Notes: generated by a model from the letters alone, not told the origin. Positions 23,346 to 33,108 are shown, counted from the stretch's first letter. The stretch: 47,971 nucleotides of DNA from an uncultured Lachnospiraceae bacterium (GCA_905234245.1 CAJOGN010000004.1:1-47971), one strand, 5' to 3'. Numbers and translations are program-made.

Positions 23346-23715
23346 GATCTCCTCTGTCTAATGATTTGATAAGTAATTCTGCAGTAGCAAGATTAGTTGC
23401 TAAAGGAATATTGTTAGCATCACATATTCTTACTATGTTATTAACATCAGGCTCATGAGATTTTGCGGTCAACGGATCTCTTAAGAAAATAATCAAATCC
23501 ATCTCATTATGTTCTATCTGTGCTCCTAATTGCTGTGTCCCCCCCAGATGACCAGCAAGATACTTATGAACAGATAGATTGGTAGCCTCTTCAATAAGAC
23601 GACCAGTAGTGCCTGTTGCAAATAATTCATTCTTACTAAGAATACCCCTATAAGCTATACAGAAATTTTGCATAAGCTTTTTCTTAGAATCATGAGCTAC
23701 AAACCCTATATTCAT
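23320..23715 (-). CDS. mgsA: Methylglyoxal synthase
   Basis: The 131-aa protein matches MgsA throughout: VAHDSKK at the start, TGTTGRLIEE for phosphate binding, the GHLGGTQQLGA loop, and DLIIFLRDPLTAKSHEPD with the catalytic Asp. It converts dihydroxyacetone phosphate to methylglyoxal, bypassing lower glycolysis when phosphate is short. GGAGGTATT precedes the ATG. Its place after rodA in the cell-shape operon is seen in other Lachnospiraceae; the functional reason is unclear. Confidence 0.97.
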   Translation of the reverse strand: MNIGFVAHDSKKKLMQNFCIAYRGILSKNELFATGTTGRLIEEATNLSVHKYLAGHLGGTQQLGAQIEHNEMDLIIFLRDPLTAKSHEPDVNNIVRICDANNIPLATNLATAELLIKSLDRGDLEWRDMYK

Positions 23716-23728
23716 AGTTAATACCTCC

Positions 23729-24838
23729 TCAATACTTCTTGCTTTGTAATCCTACATTTAGCACCAGTCCAATTCCAATATATAGCGTAACAAGACTTGT
23801 AAGTCCATAGCTTAAAAATGGAAGTGGCAAGCCTGTATTAGGCATTAGACCAGTTACAACGCATATATTTACAAAGCTTTGATATCCAACAAAGCAAGCC
23901 ATCCCCATACATATTAGCTTGCCAGATAAATCTTTGGCCTTACGTCCAATTGCAATACATTCTAAAACAATTGCTAATAATAATATTACTATAATTACGG
24001 AGCCAATGAAACCTAATTCTTCACCAGATACAGCAAATATGAAGTCAGTCTGTGGTTCTGAGATATAATTACCATTCTTAACAGAGTCAACACTGTTGTT
24101 ATATAGTCCTTTTCCAAGGAATTGTCCCGAACCAATTGCCATAATGGAGTTCTGCTGTTGATAAGAGCTTTCAGGATAATCCTCAGGTCTTAACCATGCT
24201 AAGATACGAAGTCCCTGGTATTCACTTAGGATAGTCTGTCCTTTTCTCATAATAAGGAGCAACAATACTCCTATTGCCGGAATTGTAACTCCAAAGAATA
24301 TTGCTACAATCTTAGCACTTAAACCAGCTAAGAACATAAGAGTAAAAATAATTGCAAATGTAACAATAGTTGTTGATAAATCAGGCTCTCTTATTATCAA
24401 GAATAAAGGAACTGCCGCAAGACCAACAGTTATAAGCAGTCTCTTAGGCTTATTAATATCATCTTCATATATCATAAGATATCTTGCGAAAAACAATATT
24501 AATAATATCTTACATAGCTCAGAGGGTTGAAATCTAATACCGAAATCAATCCATCTTGTAGCACCACCTACTGTTGTACCAAATATTAATACAAGAACAA
24601 GCAGCACACAGGTAATACCATAATATACCCAATGGAAATTAAGTATAAAATCATAATCTATTAAGGATACAACAACCATTACAACAATTCCAATAACAAA
24701 TCCAATGATTTGCTTTGACTGGTAATCCTGCTGGGCAGAACCAATTACAAGAATTCCAATAATAGTAAGTACCACTACATATATTATAAGCTTAAATCTG
24801 TAATTTTTCAGTTTATAGTTTCTAAAAAAGGATAACAT
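23729..24838 (-). CDS. rodA: Rod-shape protein RodA (SEDS peptidoglycan polymerase)
   Basis: The 369-aa protein has about ten membrane helices and SEDS family motifs: WIDFGIRFQPSELCKI, KGLYNNSVDSVKNGNYISEPQTDFIFAVSGEELGF, and the C-terminal GLMPNTGLPLPFLSYGLTSL. RodA polymerises lipid II glycan strands together with a class B PBP, here the PBP2 encoded upstream. It sits 8 bp after minC and 13 bp before mgsA. AGGAGAT precedes the ATG. FtsW is the alternative, but the mre/PBP2 context supports RodA. Confidence 0.95.
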   Translation of the reverse strand: MLSFFRNYKLKNYRFKLIIYVVVLTIIGILVIGSAQQDYQSKQIIGFVIGIVVMVVVSLIDYDFILNFHWVYYGITCVLLVLVLIFGTTVGGATRWIDFGIRFQPSELCKILLILFFARYLMIYEDDINKPKRLLITVGLAAVPLFLIIREPDLSTTIVTFAIIFTLMFLAGLSAKIVAIFFGVTIPAIGVLLLLIMRKGQTILSEYQGLRILAWLRPEDYPESSYQQQNSIMAIGSGQFLGKGLYNNSVDSVKNGNYISEPQTDFIFAVSGEELGFIGSVIIVILLLAIVLECIAIGRKAKDLSGKLICMGMACFVGYQSFVNICVVTGLMPNTGLPLPFLSYGLTSLVTLYIGIGLVLNVGLQSKKY

Positions 24839-24846
24839 ATTATCTC

Positions 24847-25530
24847 CTATTTGATATGCTTAAGTATTCCTGACTTTAATGGCTCTATCAGCAGCTCATG
24901 ACCATTCCATACAATTACGCCAAGAGGCTCTGATTCACGTTTTGAAGTCCTTTGATACCATTTCTTATGCATCTTAGGCTCCTTGGTAATGCCGCCTATT
25001 GTCACAACGTCTGTCAGGAATTCCTGTGCAACCACATACATGGTCTTATCATCAGGATATCCTGCATATACCTCTCCTTCTAATGTGCCAATAATTATAA
25101 TATTGCCTTTTGCCTCAACCTTGGCACCCTTTTTTACATCGCCTAGTATAACGATACTACTATCAGATGTAATCTTAGACTTATTCTTAATGCTACCTTT
25201 AATTATTTTGGCATTAACATAGATATCATCAGTGTAATACTTGTCAATCTTATCCTTCATTCTAATATCACGAATTACATTTTTGTCTTCTATCAAAATG
25301 ACCTTAACATCAGAATTAAGTTCAATAGCCTCTACTATGCAAGTAGTCTCTTCTGGCGACAATTCTCTTCCCTGTAAGGTTATTATCAGTTCAGAATTGC
25401 CCCAGAACTTGCGTGACTGAGCAAACTTATAGCAAATGTCCTTAACAAGCTCCTCAAAGCTTATAAGCTCATCAAGAATTAAGGTGATACCATATTTAGT
25501 TGACTTTATAATAACAGAGCTATTCTTCAT
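24847..25530 (-). CDS. minC: Septum site-determining protein MinC without adjacent minD/minE
   Basis: The 227-aa protein has an N-terminal FtsZ-inhibitor domain (1-100; STKYGITLILDE, WGNSELIITLQGRELS) and a C-terminal beta-helix domain (about 108-215; SSIVILGDVKKGAKVEAKGNIIIIGTLEGEVYAGYP). The MinD-contact sequence RSGQ of characterised MinC proteins is replaced here by KNKS (GSIKNKSKI). In related genomes minD and minE usually follow minC; here rodA starts after 8 bp. MinC normally needs MinD to reach the membrane, so this one may be regulated differently. The ribosome binding site is weak. Confidence 0.9.
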   Translation of the reverse strand: MKNSSVIIKSTKYGITLILDELISFEELVKDICYKFAQSRKFWGNSELIITLQGRELSPEETTCIVEAIELNSDVKVILIEDKNVIRDIRMKDKIDKYYTDDIYVNAKIIKGSIKNKSKITSDSSIVILGDVKKGAKVEAKGNIIIIGTLEGEVYAGYPDDKTMYVVAQEFLTDVVTIGGITKEPKMHKKWYQRTSKRESEPLGVIVWNGHELLIEPLKSGILKHIK

Positions 25531-25561
25531 AATTAAATATCTATTCCATAATCCTTAAATT

Positions 25562-28441
25562 TTAATCAGTACGCGTTGTCGTTGCTGAAGCAACAGATGC
25601 CTCTCCGTTAATCATTTGTAGGTATTCAGGCATATTATAATAGCATCCAATAATCGCCTTAGATACATCAGCCGCGTTATGAGATGTATATCCAAATGCA
25701 ATTCTTGTAGCAATAGTGATATCAGGATTATCATAAGGCGCATATCCAATAAACAAAGCGTGGTTAGGCTTATCATATGATTGCTGGGCTGTACCTGTCT
25801 TACCTGCTACTGGTACAGGGAATCCCGCAAATCCTTCATAAGACTCTACCATCATTCTCATTCCGGAATGAATTGCACCCCATTGACTTGCATCAAGAAC
25901 TCCAACCTGGTCCTTAAGGTCTGGTCTATATGATTCAACAACATTTCCATTAGAATCAGCTACGTGATCTAATAATGTCAGGTCGTATATATTACCTGAG
26001 CTTGCAATAGCAGTAACATATCTTGCAAGAGCGATTGTTGTAATATTGTGGTTCGACTGACCAATAGCCGCCATTACAGGGAATTCTGTAGCAAGAGTTG
26101 ATGTGCTCTCTTCTACTTCAACTCCAGTTTTTTGGTCAAGTCCATATAAACTAGCATATTTTGATAATCTCTTAATACCATTAGCATCATTATAATTCTC
26201 AGAGCCAGCAAGCCTATAACCCACTTCATAGAAGAAGTAGTTACAAGAGTCTCTAATAGCTTCTGCAACTGCAATTGATCCATGAGATCCCGGATAAATC
26301 CAACATTTAGGCTTATTAGAAACCTTATCATAGATTCCAAGGTCTGTAATTCTTGTTCCTGTATCAATAACACCCTCAGCAAGTCCAGCAGTTGAACTAA
26401 CTATCTTAAATGTTGAACCTGGGGCTGTCTTTTGCTGTGTGGCATAATTATACATAGGCCTTGAATTATTAAGGCTTATAAAGCTATAGTAGGATGAATC
26501 CTTAGGATTAGCCAGTTTATTACTATCATATCCAGGATATGATACACAGGCTAATATCTCGCCTGTTTTAGAATTCATAACAATTGAAGAACCTGAGCAT
26601 AAATCAAGTCCTAACTGACCAGGTGTAATTTCTAATGTCCTAATCTTAGATAATAGGAAATCGTAAGAAGATGCTCTGCCATTAGCCAAAGCATTCCTTG
26701 TAGCCATATCCTCTGGCAAAAAGCCCTGATCGTATAATGCAGCACATAAATCGTTAGGTGCTATATAATCATCTAATATAGCATATTTATATATAGATTT
26801 TGTGAAATCATTATCTTTATAAACTGCCTGTAGTATATAATCAACAAGAGAGTTATATAACTCATCTGTGTCGGAGTATTTTGTAGATGAAGAAAGAACT
26901 GATATATCAATCCAGTTTTCTTCTATTGCATATTTTAGATACTCATTTACACTAATCTCACCAGCAGCCCATTTTAAATATGTCTTATCATCCTTATCTA
27001 TCTTATCCGTCTTAAGAATATTCTGGGTTTTCATGAAATTAATAATAAATGTAATGTAGTTCTGATATTCCTCTGGTAAATCCTTAAATGCCAAAGAATT
27101 ATTATCTAAGAAGATATTTCTAAGTGAGCTTTGCACTTCTTCATTCTTGGCAAGATAAGCATTATAAATGGATCTCTCACAATCACTGGCATCACTATCA
27201 TTAAGCTTCGTCCTGTCAACAAGATTATTCCCTATCAAAGCATAATATACATCATATATAGGAATTAGAATCTCCGAGCCATTAGTATTCTCATCAGTAG
27301 GAAAATCCTTAATGTTGGCTATCTTAGATACTAGAATACCAGCAATTTCCTGCTCTAGAAGCTTATAAGCACTAATTTGTAAGTTCTTATCAATGGACAG
27401 ATATACGTCCTTGCCTGATTCTGGCTCCTTTGTCTTCGTTGATGAAATCGGATTACCAAGTGAGTCTACATATATGGTCTCTGAACCTTTTGTACCAGTA
27501 AGATATGTGTTCATAACCTTTTCAATTCCAACCTTACCAGTAGAATCATTAAGCTCAGCATCACCAAATTCTTCTTTGAGCTGCTCTAATTCATCAGTTG
27601 ATACCTTTCCTGTATAACCAACAATGGAAGAAAATGCCTCAGCCTCATCATATTTTCGAATAGCCTTCTCTTCAATGGCTACGCCAGGAAGCTCGTTCTT
27701 ATTCTCCTCAACGTAAGCAACTGTTTTCTCATTAACATCACTTGCTATAGTTGTAGATATATATTTTTGATAAGAATTAAGCCCCATATTGTATCTAACA
27801 AGGGCAATCTTATATTGCATTTCCTTCGGATAGTCAGAAGAAATGTCATATCTGTAATTACACAGATAATCCATAATCTCATCAGGAGTAGCTGTAGCCT
27901 CATCAAAGTTCATCTTCTTATTAAATGTCAAATCACTAGGGTCAGAATAACCAAAGACATCTGCCCTAAAGCGTTGCAATCTCGTACCTTCAGGATTAAC
28001 AAATTGATAATTTCCGTTATTGTCAAGGGCAATTCCAAAATCATTAATGACAGAATCACCATTTTTCTCAATATTAGTAACAAGCTTCTCAGCAGTAGCG
28101 TTAAGGATACTATTCTTCTGTTTACTTGTCTCGTATTCGCCAATATCCTGAATTGTAACAGCATAAGATAGCTCGTTATAGGCAAGCAGATTACCGTTTC
28201 TATCGTAGATATTACCTCTTGTACCATCAATAGACTGTGTCTTCTCAACCTTAAGATTATAGTTGTCCTGATAGCTTGAGCCCATAATGATTTGTAGCAC
28301 AAAAAGACGTATTAACAGAATTACAGCAAATAATACGAATAATGCAACAATAATATTGGTTCTACTGGAAAATATTCTATTTTTTAAGTCAACTAACCAA
28401 TCAAACAAACCTTCTATGGCTCCTTTTTTCCTTCTTGTCAA
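25562..28441 (-). CDS. mrdA: Penicillin-binding protein 2 (class B transpeptidase) with large insertion
   Basis: The 959-aa protein has one N-terminal membrane helix (about 32-54), a PBP dimerisation domain, and a transpeptidase domain. The active-site motifs are SxxK as PGSTFK (near 674), SCN, and AGKTGTAQQS (near 878). Typical PBP2 proteins have 600-700 residues. The excess is a mostly helical insertion of about 250 residues (about 365-612) between YLSIDKNLQ and SGSSIVMNSKTGEILA. It cross-links peptidoglycan during elongation with RodA. The frame opens at TTG 28441 inside mreD; a TTG at 28408, behind AAAGGAG, is an alternative start. Confidence 0.93.
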   Translation of the reverse strand: MTRRKKGAIEGLFDWLVDLKNRIFSSRTNIIVALFVLFAVILLIRLFVLQIIMGSSYQDNYNLKVEKTQSIDGTRGNIYDRNGNLLAYNELSYAVTIQDIGEYETSKQKNSILNATAEKLVTNIEKNGDSVINDFGIALDNNGNYQFVNPEGTRLQRFRADVFGYSDPSDLTFNKKMNFDEATATPDEIMDYLCNYRYDISSDYPKEMQYKIALVRYNMGLNSYQKYISTTIASDVNEKTVAYVEENKNELPGVAIEEKAIRKYDEAEAFSSIVGYTGKVSTDELEQLKEEFGDAELNDSTGKVGIEKVMNTYLTGTKGSETIYVDSLGNPISSTKTKEPESGKDVYLSIDKNLQISAYKLLEQEIAGILVSKIANIKDFPTDENTNGSEILIPIYDVYYALIGNNLVDRTKLNDSDASDCERSIYNAYLAKNEEVQSSLRNIFLDNNSLAFKDLPEEYQNYITFIINFMKTQNILKTDKIDKDDKTYLKWAAGEISVNEYLKYAIEENWIDISVLSSSTKYSDTDELYNSLVDYILQAVYKDNDFTKSIYKYAILDDYIAPNDLCAALYDQGFLPEDMATRNALANGRASSYDFLLSKIRTLEITPGQLGLDLCSGSSIVMNSKTGEILACVSYPGYDSNKLANPKDSSYYSFISLNNSRPMYNYATQQKTAPGSTFKIVSSTAGLAEGVIDTGTRITDLGIYDKVSNKPKCWIYPGSHGSIAVAEAIRDSCNYFFYEVGYRLAGSENYNDANGIKRLSKYASLYGLDQKTGVEVEESTSTLATEFPVMAAIGQSNHNITTIALARYVTAIASSGNIYDLTLLDHVADSNGNVVESYRPDLKDQVGVLDASQWGAIHSGMRMMVESYEGFAGFPVPVAGKTGTAQQSYDKPNHALFIGYAPYDNPDITIATRIAFGYTSHNAADVSKAIIGCYYNMPEYLQMINGEASVASATTTRTD

Positions 28442-28940
28442 TAAACGAATTCAACTTAAATAATATAAAATATAGGAAAATACTCACTAGTAATGTATAC
28501 ACAACCTCTGGCAAAATGATTGACTTTAGATAAAACAGGAAGTCGAATTTGCCTTTTACAAGGAAAAGCACAATATATACAACTAATGAATATAACAAAT
28601 CACTTATAGCTATTAGTATTATTGGAAGTCTAATGTCATCACCAAAGAAATATTTAGCGAACAAACCATTTAGATAACCAATTAACAAAAACATTAGCGC
28701 ATACATTCCAAAATAAGAACCTGCGCTTAAATCAAGCAATAATCCACTAAAAAAGCCCACAAACATACCGTCAATTCTGCCTCTCATGAAGCCAAAGGCA
28801 GATGTGACAATAATCAACAGATTAGGTGTAACATTTGCAAGTCTAAGATGTGAGAACACGCTTGTCTGAAGCAAATAACACACAATAATCGTAAGTGCAA
28901 TGACTATTATTTTTTTAATTAGTGGTTTCGCTTCCACCAT
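28401..28940 (-). CDS. mreD: Rod-shape-determining protein MreD
   Basis: The 179-aa protein has five to six membrane helices and MreD-like motifs: TPNLLIIVTSAFGFMRGRIDGMFVGFFSGLLLDL. It is part of the elongasome, linking MreB/MreC with the peptidoglycan synthases. The ATG at 28940 follows GGAGACTAGCG and gives normal length; a longer frame would run into mreC. It overlaps mreC by 26 bp and the PBP2 frame by about 40 bp. Confidence 0.93.
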   Translation of the reverse strand: MVEAKPLIKKIIVIALTIIVCYLLQTSVFSHLRLANVTPNLLIIVTSAFGFMRGRIDGMFVGFFSGLLLDLSAGSYFGMYALMFLLIGYLNGLFAKYFFGDDIRLPIILIAISDLLYSLVVYIVLFLVKGKFDFLFYLKSIILPEVVYTLLVSIFLYFILFKLNSFIDKKEKRSHRRFV

Positions 28941-29790
28941 CGCTAGTCTCCTTCTTAGTAGTAATAACAAGTACATCCTGTAGATGCTTAAAATCAACAA
29001 CAGGTGTTATCTTGCCTGACTTGGTAAGATGATTGTCATCTTCTGTTATGCTGGTTACATATCCTATTAATAGTCCCGGCATATATTTATCAGAAATATG
29101 AGAGGTCACAACAGAATCACCGGCTTTAACAACGTTCTGCTTGTCCTCAAGATTGCTTAATAAAATCATATTGTCATTGGTCATATCTTTAAGGGAGCCT
29201 GATACAATACAATTATCATTAGATGATGTAACCATAGCAGACACAGAGGACGTATCATCAATGATTGCACGAACTATAGAATAGTGTGTTCCAACATCAG
29301 TGACTATTCCAACAAGCCCAGAGCCTGCTATAACATTCATGTCAACCTCAATTCCATCGGCACTTCCCTTATTTATGGTAAATGAATTGAACCAATTACT
29401 TGTATTCTTGGCTATAATACGGGCACCAGTCTTCTCATAGTTGCCATAGAACTGATCAAGCTTATACAAAGCCTGAAGCTGCTCTAATTCATTTTGCTGA
29501 AGCTCCATATTATTGACCTGATCCGTCAATTCATTAACCTTATTCCTTAATTCTTCATTTTCGGCAAGCAAGGTCTCCTTGGTCTTACTCTCCTCAGAAT
29601 TAAGGAAAATTGTGTTTCCTACATAATCAATACCCTTCTGCATAGGCACAAAGAGGTAATTAGCAAGTGAATGTATTGGTCCAGATGTAAAATTCACAAC
29701 ATAACTTGTGAATAATAGGATAATACATACAAGTACCATGATACCTAATATTAATCTGCTGGGTATTTTATTACGATTTTTTCTTCTCAT
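28915..29790 (-). CDS. mreC: Rod-shape-determining protein MreC
   Basis: The 291-aa protein has a basic N-terminus, one membrane helix (about 12-30), a coiled coil (about 66-110; AENEELRNKVNELTDQVNNM) and the beta-rich MreC domain with GARIIAKNTSNWFNSFTINKGSADGIEVDMNVIAGSGLVGIV. MreC is the bitopic scaffold that activates PBP2/RodA. The short Thr/Ser/Gly-rich C-terminus is ordinary. It lies 14 bp after mreB. Confidence 0.97.
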   Translation of the reverse strand: MRRKNRNKIPSRLILGIMVLVCIILLFTSYVVNFTSGPIHSLANYLFVPMQKGIDYVGNTIFLNSEESKTKETLLAENEELRNKVNELTDQVNNMELQQNELEQLQALYKLDQFYGNYEKTGARIIAKNTSNWFNSFTINKGSADGIEVDMNVIAGSGLVGIVTDVGTHYSIVRAIIDDTSSVSAMVTSSNDNCIVSGSLKDMTNDNMILLSNLEDKQNVVKAGDSVVTSHISDKYMPGLLIGYVTSITEDDNHLTKSGKITPVVDFKHLQDVLVITTKKETSDGGSETTN

Positions 29791-29804
29791 AGATTATATT
29801 TACC

Positions 29805-30818
29805 TTACCCAAATATTCTTGTGTGCATCTCAAATCCGAATTTTGCATATTTTGGATCTGAATTAACAGCATTAAGTCCCTTTGCAACAGTTTCAGAACT
29901 GTCTTCACATACAATAACATCAATATTGGTCTCTTCATTGAAGAAATCCGCTAAACCCTTAAGGTTAGAGCCGCCACCTGTAAGATAGATGCCAGAATGA
30001 ACAATGTCCTTGGCAAGCTCTGGTGGAACCTTCTCAAGAGCTCTCTTTACTTCAGAACATATATTAGATAAATCCGTCTTAATGGCATCAAATATAGTTG
30101 CTGAATCAACTTCGAATTCAATTGGAAGGCCACTTACTACATTGCGACCAACAATTGTCATCTTGCCCTCGCCACCCTCTTTGGCAGTACCAATCTCTTC
30201 CTTCAATGTCCTGGCTGTCTTCTTACCAATTAGAAGATTAAACTTTCTCTTCATATGAGTAACGATAGACTCGTCTAACAGATTGCCACCGAATTCTAAT
30301 AGCTGTGTCTGAACAAGACCGCCTAGTGATATAACAGAAATCTCGGTAGTATCTCCACCAATATCTACAATCATTACACCTGTAGGCTCTGTAACATCCA
30401 GTCCAATACCAAGGGCATCAGCAATTGGCTTCTCGCAGAGCTTAACATTTTTGAACTTAACCTTGGATTTCAAGAACAAATCCTGAAATGCCTTCTTCTC
30501 TACCTCTGTAATATCTGTTGGTACTGCAACAGTTATATCTGAATTCTTAAGACGGGCACCAAGGTCAGTCTCTAGTATCTTAAGAATCATAGTCTGCATA
30601 TTATCAAAATCAGCTATAACGCCGCAGGAAACAGGAAATGATACTTCAATATTATCAGGCGCCTTCTCATACATTGAGTATGCGTCATCGCCATAAGAAT
30701 ACATCTGGTCACCGTCTACTACAGCTATTGTATTACTTATATTAAGAATCGTATCTGACGAATTATCATATATTTTCAGATTGCTTGTCCCAAAATCAAT
30801 ACCATAAGCATTGCCCAT
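29805..30818 (-). CDS. mreB: Rod-shape-determining protein MreB
   Basis: The 337-aa actin homologue contains the phosphate 1 motif YGIDFGTSNLKIY, phosphate 2 VMIVDIGGDTTEISVISLGG, and the adenosine motif LTGGGSNLKGLADFF. MreB filaments guide the elongation machinery. I chose ATG 30818 (MGNAYGIDFG), which gives a normal N-terminus behind GGGAG; an upstream in-frame start would add an unusual MLFYKKGDLSK stretch. A good promoter lies about 50 bp upstream. It heads the mreBCD-mrdA-minC-rodA-mgsA-dacA cluster. Confidence 0.97.
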   Translation of the reverse strand: MGNAYGIDFGTSNLKIYDNSSDTILNISNTIAVVDGDQMYSYGDDAYSMYEKAPDNIEVSFPVSCGVIADFDNMQTMILKILETDLGARLKNSDITVAVPTDITEVEKKAFQDLFLKSKVKFKNVKLCEKPIADALGIGLDVTEPTGVMIVDIGGDTTEISVISLGGLVQTQLLEFGGNLLDESIVTHMKRKFNLLIGKKTARTLKEEIGTAKEGGEGKMTIVGRNVVSGLPIEFEVDSATIFDAIKTDLSNICSEVKRALEKVPPELAKDIVHSGIYLTGGGSNLKGLADFFNEETNIDVIVCEDSSETVAKGLNAVNSDPKYAKFGFEMHTRIFG

Positions 30819-30866
30819 TTTACTTAAATCTCCCTTCTTGTAGAAAAGCACACAAAACTATGTTAA

Positions 30867-30895
30867 ATTGTATCATAACATGCTGTCTATAACAA
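30867..30895 (-). promoter_or_regulatory. mreB operon promoter
   Basis: Minus strand TTGTTA (30895-30890), a 17-bp spacer and TACAAT (30872-30867) with extended -10 TGA. It overlaps the last codons of the upstream PLP-enzyme gene and provides an entry point for the cell-shape cluster. Confidence 0.65.
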
Positions 30896-32165
30896 GTTTA
30901 GCGTCATAAAGTTTTTGTAAAGAATTAATAATACCAAATCTAACATGTGGCCAGGTCAATCCGCCTTGGAAATACACATTATAAGGCTCTTTCAATGGGC
31001 CATCAGCACTCAATTCAATAGACGAACCTGATATAAAAGCACCTGCAGCCATAATGACTTTCGAATCGTATCCAGGCATATCCCAAGGCTCTGGAGTTAC
31101 ATAGCTGTCAACCGGGGCAGCATACTGAATTCCTTTGCAAAATTCAATCAAAGCCTTCTCTTCTCTTAATTCAATAGCCTGAATTATATCGTGGCGCTTA
31201 TCTTCACCTCTTGGAAATGCACTAAAACCAAGGCCCTCGTATACATTTGCCGCAAAAATAGCACCCTTAAGAGCGCTAGCTGTAACAGTAGGAGCCATAA
31301 AAAGACCCTGATACATTGAAGAAATCACATCAAGGGATGCACCAACCTCCTTGCCAAGGCCAGGAGATGTAAGGCGATATGAGGCATTTTCAATGCATTC
31401 CTTCTTACCTACAATGTACCCTCCAATTGGTGCAAGGCCACCGCCAGGGTTCTTAATCAGAGAACCTACAATCATGTCTGCACCTACTTCAAGAGGCTCC
31501 TTCTCTTCTACAAATTCTCCGTAGCAATTGTCCACCATTATTATTACATCAGGCTTTAATTTCTTGATATAACTTATTAATTCTCCTATTTCGTCTACAC
31601 CGAAGCTTGGTCTTGTATCATATCCTCTGCTTCGCTGTATAGTAACAAGCTTGGTCTTATCGTTAATAGCAGCTTTAATTCCCTCATAGTCGAACTTCTT
31701 ATGATCAATAAGGTCAACCTGTCTATAAGAAATGTTATATTCAGCCAAGGAACCTTTTGACTCACGAATACCTATAACTTCTTCTAGCGTGTCATAAGGC
31801 TTGCCTACTGGGGAAAGTAACTCATCTCCAGGTCGTAGATTACTCATCAAAGCAAGGGCTAAGGCATGGGTTCCACATGTAATCTGCGGTCTGACTAAGG
31901 CATCCTCTCCTTTGAATACGTTTTTATATACTTCCTCTAATGTGTCTCGTCCCACATCGCCATAGCCATATCCTGTAGACTTATTAAAGCATTCAACCGA
32001 TACCTTAGCATCCTGCATGGCTTTAAGGACCTTAAGCTGATTAAATTCTGCCATGGAATCAATAGCTTCGAATCTGTCTTTAAGACATTTAAGCACATTT
32101 TCACAGTATTTATAAACTTTAGGCGAGATCCCCAATTCTTTGTATTGTTCGAACAAATCAATCAT
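30873..32165 (-). CDS. YnbB-like PLP-dependent protein (methionine gamma-lyase / aluminium-resistance family)
   Basis: The product of about 430 aa is a fold-type I PLP enzyme. It has STGYGYGDVGRDTLEEVY, the cofactor aspartate region VIIMVDNCYGEF, and the likely Schiff-base lysine in GSLIKNPGGGLAP. These features match the Firmicutes YnbB family, annotated as methionine gamma-lyase-like or aluminium-resistance protein. The true reaction is not established. I place the start at ATG 32165; GTG 32180 is an in-frame alternative overlapping miaA. The miaA-ynbB order is also seen near hfq in other Firmicutes. Confidence 0.88.
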   Translation of the reverse strand: MIDLFEQYKELGISPKVYKYCENVLKCLKDRFEAIDSMAEFNQLKVLKAMQDAKVSVECFNKSTGYGYGDVGRDTLEEVYKNVFKGEDALVRPQITCGTHALALALMSNLRPGDELLSPVGKPYDTLEEVIGIRESKGSLAEYNISYRQVDLIDHKKFDYEGIKAAINDKTKLVTIQRSRGYDTRPSFGVDEIGELISYIKKLKPDVIIMVDNCYGEFVEEKEPLEVGADMIVGSLIKNPGGGLAPIGGYIVGKKECIENASYRLTSPGLGKEVGASLDVISSMYQGLFMAPTVTASALKGAIFAANVYEGLGFSAFPRGEDKRHDIIQAIELREEKALIEFCKGIQYAAPVDSYVTPEPWDMPGYDSKVIMAAGAFISGSSIELSADGPLKEPYNVYFQGGLTWPHVRFGIINSLQKLYDAKLVIDSML

Positions 32166-32166
32166 T

Positions 32167-33096
32167 TTATAATTCACCAATTATATCTGTCATTTTAGAC
32201 AGAATCCTTTCATCATCATAGTTATACTCATATTTTTCTAACCAATTAACATTTTCTTCACGACGAAACCATGTTAACTGTCGTTTTGCAAAATGTCTTG
32301 TATTCTTTTTGATATTAAAAACTGCATCATCTAATGAGCATTTGCCTTCAAGACATTCAACTATTTCTTTATATCCAATACCCTGCATAGAATTATAAGA
32401 AGAATCAAGTCCCTTATCTAAGAGGCCTCTAACCTCATCAACAAGGCCTAATTCTATCATTTTATCAACTCGCTTGTTAATTCTTTCATAGAGCAATTCC
32501 CTCTTATCATTAAGCACAAAGTATTTTGCATCAAATACAGCTTCCTTGGCACGTTCTGTCTCATTATGAAGAGAAATTGGCTTATTGTTTAATCTGTAAT
32601 ACTCTAAAGCTCTAATGACACGCTTAGTATTATTAGGGTGAATCTTCATGGCAGAAGCTTTATCAACCTTGGCTAATTCACCATGTATATAATCATTCCC
32701 TTTTTCCCTGGCCAATTCTTCTAATTCCAATCTAATTTTGGAATTATCTTCCTCATCAAAATCAATATCATATATAATTGATTGAATGTAGAAGCCCGTT
32801 CCGCCTACAATAATAGGTATCTTGCCCCGGGAAATAATATCATTTATTGCTTCTTTAGCCATCTTTTTGAAGATAAATACATTAAAATCCTCTGTTGGAT
32901 CAAGTACATCTATCAAATAATGCTTGATTCCCTGCATTTCCCCTGGCATTATCTTGGCGCTTCCAATATTAAGTTCTTTATAGACCTGAATTGAGTCCGC
33001 AGATATAATCTCTCCATTAATAGCCTTGGCTAATTTAATGGAGAGCTCGCTTTTTCCTACGGCTGTAGGTCCTGTTAGTATTATTAATTTGTCCAT
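32167..33096 (-). CDS. miaA: tRNA dimethylallyltransferase
   Basis: The 309-aa protein begins with P-loop GPTAVGKSELS. It also has the DSIQVYKELNIGSAK, HYLIDVLDP, IIVGGTGFYIQ and RQLTWFRRE motifs of MiaA. The enzyme transfers a dimethylallyl group to N6 of A37 in tRNAs reading UNN codons. It follows mutL by 12 bp, matching the widely conserved mutS-mutL-miaA order. Confidence 0.98.
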   Translation of the reverse strand: MDKLIILTGPTAVGKSELSIKLAKAINGEIISADSIQVYKELNIGSAKIMPGEMQGIKHYLIDVLDPTEDFNVFIFKKMAKEAINDIISRGKIPIIVGGTGFYIQSIIYDIDFDEEDNSKIRLELEELAREKGNDYIHGELAKVDKASAMKIHPNNTKRVIRALEYYRLNNKPISLHNETERAKEAVFDAKYFVLNDKRELLYERINKRVDKMIELGLVDEVRGLLDKGLDSSYNSMQGIGYKEIVECLEGKCSLDDAVFNIKKNTRHFAKRQLTWFRREENVNWLEKYEYNYDDERILSKMTDIIGEL

Positions 33097-33108
33097 TGTT
33101 TATTTCTC

